Shown piece after piece: positions 59,750-64,000 of a DNA stretch of 64,000 nt; position 1 is the stretch's first letter; the number at the start of each line of letters is the position of its first letter. The notes below the pieces were generated by a model. It was not told the DNA's origin, did not search any database, and saw only the letters and a program-made list of their open reading frames with translations. Origin of the DNA: Psychrobacillus insolitus (GTDB taxonomy: Bacteria; Bacillota; Bacilli; Bacillales_A; Planococcaceae); the NCBI RefSeq assembly GCF_003254155.1, contig NZ_QKZI01000002.1, positions 62,001 through 126,000 on the forward strand, written 5' to 3'. The position numbers were made by a program, and so were the translations under genes.

Positions 59750-60664
59750 GTGTCTATCCCAACAACTAACAAGCAGGCCGTAGAAATAGGTAAAGCAAAT
59801 AAAAGAAAGTATATGTTAGAGAGGGTATCACAAAGAGTATTCTTATTTTGTGCACTTCTCTCCGTAATCACTTTATTATTAATCATTGGATTTGTATTTT
59901 ATAAAGGAGCTCACCCATTTGTAGCGGAGGGCTATAGCTTTATAGACTTTATTTTTGGTAGTGATTGGGTACCGAGTGAAGATAAATTCGGTATCTTCCC
60001 GATGATTGTAGCATCCATATATGCAACAGTCGGAGCATTAATTATTGGAGTTCCTATTGGTTTATTTACAGCTATTTTCTTAGCTGAAATTGCCTCTGAG
60101 AGATTAGCTAAGATTATTTCGCCAGCAGTACAGTTGCTAGCAGGTATCCCATCTGTATTATATGGTGTATTCGGACTTGCGATCATTGTTCCGTTTTTAC
60201 AAGATACTTTCGGTTTAGTGAAAGGGCAAAGCTTAATAGCTGTTATTCTTGTGTTAGCAATCATGATGTTGCCAACAATTGTAACTGTAGCTGAAACGGC
60301 TATTCGTGCTGTTCCACAAACGTATCGAGAGGGATCATTAGCCCTTGGGGTATCACAAATTGGGACAATTTTTAAAGTCGTTGTTCCTGCAGCAAAATCA
60401 GGAATCATGACCGCAATTGTATTAGGTTTAGGCCGTGCAATAGGGGAAACGATGGCAGTCATCTTAGTAGCAGGGAATAGTTTGATCGTGCCAACTAGCT
60501 TAACGGATAGTGTTCGTCCATTAACGACAAATATTGCATTAGAAATGGGCTATGCATTCGGTACACATCAAGAAATGTTATTTGCTACGGGAATTGTTCT
60601 ATTCTCATTTATATTAATACTAAATTTTGTATTAGCAAAAATAAGTGCCAAGGGAGGCAACTAA
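59750..60664 (+). CDS. pstC: Phosphate ABC transporter permease PstC
   Basis: A 304-residue membrane permease with six core helices and a basic cytosolic head of about 30 residues. The coupling loop is AVPQTYREGSLALGVSQI and the region GLGRAIGETMAVILVAGNS is typical of PstC. GTG start after TTGGAGG. It forms the channel with PstA, whose start follows by one base. Confidence 0.95.
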   Translation: MSIPTTNKQAVEIGKANKRKYMLERVSQRVFLFCALLSVITLLLIIGFVFYKGAHPFVAEGYSFIDFIFGSDWVPSEDKFGIFPMIVASIYATVGALIIGVPIGLFTAIFLAEIASERLAKIISPAVQLLAGIPSVLYGVFGLAIIVPFLQDTFGLVKGQSLIAVILVLAIMMLPTIVTVAETAIRAVPQTYREGSLALGVSQIGTIFKVVVPAAKSGIMTAIVLGLGRAIGETMAVILVAGNSLIVPTSLTDSVRPLTTNIALEMGYAFGTHQEMLFATGIVLFSFILILNFVLAKISAKGGN

Positions 60665-60665
60665 G

Positions 60666-61493
60666 ATGAGACACTTTAAAGATAACTTACTACGCGGACT
60701 ATTGTGGTTATCAGCTTTCTTATCAGTTGCTGTCCTTGTTATGATAGTTGGATTTATTTTTTATAAAGGGATTGGTTTGATCAGCTTCGATTTCATCTTT
60801 GGTGATTATTCACCAACTGGAGATGGTGGCATTTGGCCAATGATCGTAACAACTATATACACAGTCCTTATTTCGTTAGTCATTGCAACACCTATTGGAA
60901 TATTAGCTGCTGTTTATTTACAAGAATATGCTAAACAAGGGCGATTAGTTAGACTTATACGCTTTGCAACAGAAAGCTTAACAGGAATTCCCTCCATTAT
61001 TTATGGTTTGTTTGGAGCAGTATTCTTTGTCACAACATTAAAATTAGGTATGTCCATTCTAGCTGCTTCCTTAACCTTAACGATAATCGTGTTACCTGTA
61101 ATCATTCGAACAACTGAAGAAGCATTAAAAACAGTGCCAGGATCGTATCGAGAAGGCTCTTTAGCACTTGGAACAACAAAATTACAAACATTATATAAAG
61201 TCATTTTACCAAGTTCAATGCCAGGGATTTTGTCTGGTATTATTCTTTCGGTTGGACGAATTGTTGGGGAATCAGCTGCAATATTCTTAACTGCTGGAAC
61301 TGTAGCAGCTATGCCAGATAGCATTCTATCATCCGCTAGAACTTTGACTGTGCATTCTTATTTAGTCACACAAGAATCCGGAGATATTGAACTTGCAGCA
61401 GCAGTAGGTATTGTCTTAATAGTACTTATTTTAGTAATCAATCTTTCGGCAACATATATATCGAAAAAATTTAACAAGTCAACAAATAAATAA
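60666..61493 (+). CDS. pstA: Phosphate ABC transporter permease PstA
   Basis: The partner permease of 275 residues, with six helices. The coupling loop TVPGSYREGSLALGTTKLQT and LSVGRIVGESAAIFLTAG identify it. ATG 60666 follows AAGGGAGG, which lies in the end of pstC; one base separates the two genes. An 80-nt gap follows before pstB. Confidence 0.95.
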   Translation: MRHFKDNLLRGLLWLSAFLSVAVLVMIVGFIFYKGIGLISFDFIFGDYSPTGDGGIWPMIVTTIYTVLISLVIATPIGILAAVYLQEYAKQGRLVRLIRFATESLTGIPSIIYGLFGAVFFVTTLKLGMSILAASLTLTIIVLPVIIRTTEEALKTVPGSYREGSLALGTTKLQTLYKVILPSSMPGILSGIILSVGRIVGESAAIFLTAGTVAAMPDSILSSARTLTVHSYLVTQESGDIELAAAVGIVLIVLILVINLSATYISKKFNKSTNK

Positions 61494-61572
61494 GCGTATG
61501 TTAAAGAGTCCATAGAAATATAACATGCTGAGCTGATGACCAAATAAATTAAGTAGGGAAGGTATTTAGCAT

Positions 61573-62340
61573 ATGGAACAACGTAAAAAAGAAACGATAA
61601 TTAATGTAAGGGATTTAAATTTATATTATGGGGATAAACAAGCATTATTCGGAGTCGATCTTGTTATTCAAGAAAAAGAGGTTACTGCTTTAATTGGTCC
61701 TTCAGGCTGTGGGAAATCTACTTTTTTGAGAACACTAAATCGTATGAATGATTTAATTGATGGTGTGAAAATTACAGGAGATATTGTCATTGATCACGAA
61801 AACATTTATAAATCAAACGATGTGATTAAACTACGAACAAAAGTAGGAATGGTTTTTCAAAAGCCAAATCTATTTCCGATGAGCATTTATGACAATGTTG
61901 CCTATGGACCAAGAATGCAAGGCATTAAAAATAAAAAAGATTTAAATATAATTGTAGAAGAAAGTTTGCGCGGTGCAGCGATTTGGGATGAAGTAAAAGA
62001 CCGTCTTAAAACATCAGCACTTGGTTTGTCAGGCGGTCAGCAACAGCGTGTGTGTATTGCTCGTGCTATAGCGATGAAACCTGATATTATTTTAATGGAC
62101 GAGCCTACTTCCGCATTAGACCCAATATCTACGTTAAAAGTAGAAGAACTAATCACAAACATGAAAGAAGATTATACGATTGTAATTGTTACACATAACA
62201 TGCAGCAGGCTGCTCGAATTTCGGATAAAACAGCGTTCTTTTTAAATGGAGAAGTAGTTGAATACGATGATACAGATAACATTTTCTCAACGCCACAGGA
62301 TAAAAGAACAGAAGATTATATAACAGGTCGATTCGGATAA
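61573..62340 (+). CDS. pstB: Phosphate ABC transporter ATPase PstB
   Basis: The ATPase of the Pst importer, 255 residues. Walker A is [20 protein letters not shown]-loop is [11 protein letters not shown], signature is [15 protein letters not shown], Walker B is [13 protein letters not shown] and the switch histidine is in [11 protein letters not shown] 61573 follows GGGAAGG at some distance. It is followed by phoU after 14 nt. Confidence 0.96.
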   Translation: MEQRKKETIINVRDLNLYYGDKQALFGVDLVIQEKEVTALIGPSGCGKSTFLRTLNRMNDLIDGVKITGDIVIDHENIYKSNDVIKLRTKVGMVFQKPNLFPMSIYDNVAYGPRMQGIKNKKDLNIIVEESLRGAAIWDEVKDRLKTSALGLSGGQQQRVCIARAIAMKPDIILMDEPTSALDPISTLKVEELITNMKEDYTIVIVTHNMQQAARISDKTAFFLNGEVVEYDDTDNIFSTPQDKRTEDYITGRFG

Positions 62341-62354
62341 TAGGGGGGTAACAA

Positions 62355-63014
62355 ATGTCCATTCGTGAGAACTTTGAGAATAATTTAGAGGAAGTAAATA
62401 GAAAAATCACCGAAATGGGTGAACAAACAATTGTTGCCCTAGAAAGAGCTTTTAAGGCCTTAAAAACACAAGATGTTGAGATTGCTTTAAAAGTTATTGA
62501 GGGAGATACAGCTATTGATAATCTTGAAAAAGATATTAATGAGTTTGCAATATGGCTTGTGGCAAAAGAAGCACCTATTTCAAGAGATTTACGCGAAATT
62601 ATTAGTGTACTTAAAATTTCAACTGAAATTGAACGAGTCGCGGATTTTGCTGTAAATATTGCAAAAGCAACTATCAAGATCGGTAATACAAAATCTTTAC
62701 TGGAGATTACACATCTAGAAAAGATGAAAGAATTATCGATTGAAATGCTCCGAAAAGCACTACAATCTTTTTTAGATGAAAATATCCTACTTGCTATAGA
62801 AGTTGGTGACTTAGAGGATGAAGTGGATGAATATAGCAGTGAAACATATAAAAAACTTACTACTTATCTAAGTGATCATCCAGAAGAAACAAATCAGCTT
62901 GTACAATTATTATTTGTAAATCGTTTTCTTGAAAGAACGGCTGACCACATAACAAATATTGCTGAAAGTACAGCATATTTGATTAAAGGTCAAATATATG
63001 ATTTCAATTCATAA
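62355..63014 (+). CDS. phoU: Phosphate transport system regulator PhoU
   Basis: A 219-residue all-helical PhoU with two three-helix bundles. Each has the metal-binding E/D-rich motif: DNLEKDINEFAIW in the first and EDEVDEYSSETYKKL in the second, plus EIERVADFAVNIA and LERTADHITNIAE. PhoU restrains the Pst importer and Pho signalling. ATG 62355 follows GGGGGG. It ends the operon with a terminator. Confidence 0.94.
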   Translation: MSIRENFENNLEEVNRKITEMGEQTIVALERAFKALKTQDVEIALKVIEGDTAIDNLEKDINEFAIWLVAKEAPISRDLREIISVLKISTEIERVADFAVNIAKATIKIGNTKSLLEITHLEKMKELSIEMLRKALQSFLDENILLAIEVGDLEDEVDEYSSETYKKLTTYLSDHPEETNQLVQLLFVNRFLERTADHITNIAESTAYLIKGQIYDFNS

Positions 63015-63080
63015 AACTAAATTGATTTGTGAACATGAATCAAAACCTCATTTGAAAATATTTGTGAAATAAAATAGATA

Positions 63081-63117
63081 AAAGCGCGCAGACAAATATT
63101 CGTCTGAGCGCTTTTTT
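63081..63117 (+). terminator. Terminator of the pst operon
   Basis: AAAGCGC-GCAGAC and CGTCTG-AGCGCTTT pair around AAATATT, followed by six T residues. It may also serve the convergent gene. Confidence 0.88.
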
Positions 63118-63146
63118 CATTATAGTATTTGTGATTCAATTGTATC

Positions 63147-63650
63147 TTAACTAGTCTTTGCTTGAACTTTTCCATCTTGAGATTCATGTAATTTCACCAT
63201 TACAAAACGAGCAATAGGTTGAATTATTAAACTTTCTGCAATAAGAACGACTACGAAGTTACGTGGCCAATTTTGTATCCAGTTGCTGAAGATTTCAGTG
63301 CTAAAACCATTTCCAACAATATCGCCAATAAACGTCATAGCAGCTGACATTCCTAGTACGGTGAAAATAATACGGAATAAAATTTTGGCATTAAAACTAT
63401 CCGTCGGTTTAGTGAATTTTGCAACTAAAGCTTCTGCAATACGACCGAAAATAGTTGGTTCAATGACCATAACAATAATCCAAATAATAGGTAAAGTTTT
63501 TAAAATTGTTAAAGCAACACTTCCGTTAAATTCCCCTTCGATAAGAATGATACTAAATGAAGTCATAAATATAACCGTTAGTGTAGATATAATTGTTCCG
63601 TATAAGAGACCTTCTTTACCGTTTCTTGGTAATCTTTTTTCTGCATGCAT
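63147..63650 (-). CDS. DUF2798 membrane protein
   Basis: A 167-residue protein with four predicted membrane helices arranged as two copies of the DUF2798 unit (GLLYGTIISTLTVIFMTSF, and ILFRIIFTVLGMSAAMTFIG). Each unit ends with a Trp/Pro-rich loop. Function is not known. It lies after a TetR-family gene on the same strand with a 47-nt gap, so the regulator may control it. Confidence 0.82.
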   Translation of the reverse strand: MHAEKRLPRNGKEGLLYGTIISTLTVIFMTSFSIILIEGEFNGSVALTILKTLPIIWIIVMVIEPTIFGRIAEALVAKFTKPTDSFNAKILFRIIFTVLGMSAAMTFIGDIVGNGFSTEIFSNWIQNWPRNFVVVLIAESLIIQPIARFVMVKLHESQDGKVQAKTS

Positions 63651-63697
63651 TGTTATTTTTTTCTTCCTTTCAAAAAACTGCTCTGTTTTGTGTTAAA

Positions 63698-64000
63698 TTA
63701 TTGAAGCGAATTTAATAAATTTGGCAATAGGCTTGCGATTGTTTTTAAAGGATCTGCTGACTTTTGTGTTAAACAAAGCATCATCGCACCTTCAATTGAA
63801 GCAGTCATAAACAATGCAATTGAAGTAGCCGATTCATTCGAGAATCCATCAGCTTGAAGTTTCTTACAATAAATGTTTTGAATGTTTTCATATAGTGCAC
63901 CACATGCGTTGCGGACAGGTTCACTCATCGTGGCCATTTCACTAACAATGCTGCTAAATGTATAGCCAGTAATAGTGCCATCTTTTTCAAACTGATGAAT
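63698..64000 (-). CDS. TetR family regulator, 3' part only
   Basis: The frame is open to the window end, so only the C-terminal 100 residues are seen. FSSIVSEMATMSEPVRNACG and SIALFMTASIEGAMMLCLTQ match the ligand-binding domain of LmrA/YxaF-like TetR repressors. The DNA-binding domain lies outside the window. The DUF2798 gene follows it and may be the target, as such regulators often control adjacent membrane proteins. Confidence 0.8.
   Translation of the reverse strand: MHQFEKDGTITGYTFSSIVSEMATMSEPVRNACGALYENIQNIYCKKLQADGFSNESATSIALFMTASIEGAMMLCLTQKSADPLKTIASLLPNLLNSLQ

Noticed and set aside
59932..61324. Long minus-strand open frames inside pstC and pstA
   Set aside because: They mirror the membrane-protein codons on the other strand and have no ribosome site or family features.

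Overview
The window is a low-GC Firmicute chromosome segment. It most resembles a spore-forming member of the Planococcaceae/Bacillaceae (a Psychrobacillus-, Lysinibacillus- or Sporosarcina-like organism), but that is inference from gene content and I cannot name the species. Supporting signs are two Tlp-type small acid-soluble spore proteins, a YhcN/YlaJ-type sporulation lipoprotein, the YqhH-YqhG pair, sigma-A promoters of Bacillus type, frequent TTG/GTG starts with strong AGGAGG sites, and Bacillaceae-type dispersed intergenic repeats. No phage, transposase, rRNA or CRISPR array was found.

Layout. 1-1.5 kb: end of a DUF1611 gene joined to a PLP-dependent racemase-like gene. 1.5-4.3 kb: a repeat-rich zone holding a cold-shock gene with a hairpin leader and a minus-strand operon of four tRNAs (Ser, initiator Met, Asp, Gly). 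4.3-18.4 kb: cysK, Tlp genes, yqhH-yqhG, an aldehyde dehydrogenase, a tryptophanase/tyrosine phenol-lyase family enzyme, a zinc-ribbon trypsin-like membrane protease, an MFS transporter, a YocH-like LysM-3D protein with a WalR-like box, and small proteins. 18.6-24.9 kb: a siroheme and sulfite-reductase operon (SUMT, SirB, YezD, CysJ, CysI, SirC) behind a leader with an intrinsic terminator. 25-26.4 kb: a nucleoside transporter.

27.7-36.8 kb, minus strand: a tellurite/stress Ter operon. Two TerD genes come first, then the biosynthetic module (citrate-lyase-like, TRSP phosphoribosyltransferase, PRTase-PELOTA, HAD phosphatase, YceG), then TelA and a third TerD. 38.3-45.1 kb: a LIV-type ABC transporter (LivG, H, M, K, F) with an acyl-CoA synthetase in the same operon, behind a sigma-A promoter and a CcpA-like cre site. 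This suggests uptake and CoA activation of a carboxylic acid.

46.7-54.5 kb is a sulfur region. A thiosulfate-type YeeE/TusA pair lies on the minus strand. A CstR-controlled persulfide-detoxification cluster lies on the plus strand: CstR, two rhodaneses, a TusA-rhodanese fusion, a DsrE protein, a rhodanese-metallo-beta-lactamase persulfide-dioxygenase-like protein, TusA and TauE. Four copies of an ATACC-type palindrome sit in front of successive genes of this cluster. Between the two lie an MFS transporter pseudogene with a large internal deletion and an esterase. 54.6-58.2 kb: a membrane-anchored TlpA/ResA-like thioredoxin, an FG-GAP/VCBS-like protein and a sporulation lipoprotein. 58.3-63 kb: a candidate 6S-like structured RNA, then the phosphate operon pstS-pstC-pstA-pstB-phoU behind PhoP-type repeats. 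The window ends with a DUF2798 membrane protein and a truncated TetR regulator.

Taken together the region serves sulfur handling (cysteine synthesis, sulfite reduction, thiosulfate uptake, persulfide clearance), phosphate uptake and stress response. The signals most worth following are the repeated CstR-type operators, a composite repeat whose hairpin arms change in sequence while keeping their pairing, the leaders of csp and of the sulfite operon, the 6S-like RNA, and active-site changes in the Tna/Tpl enzyme.
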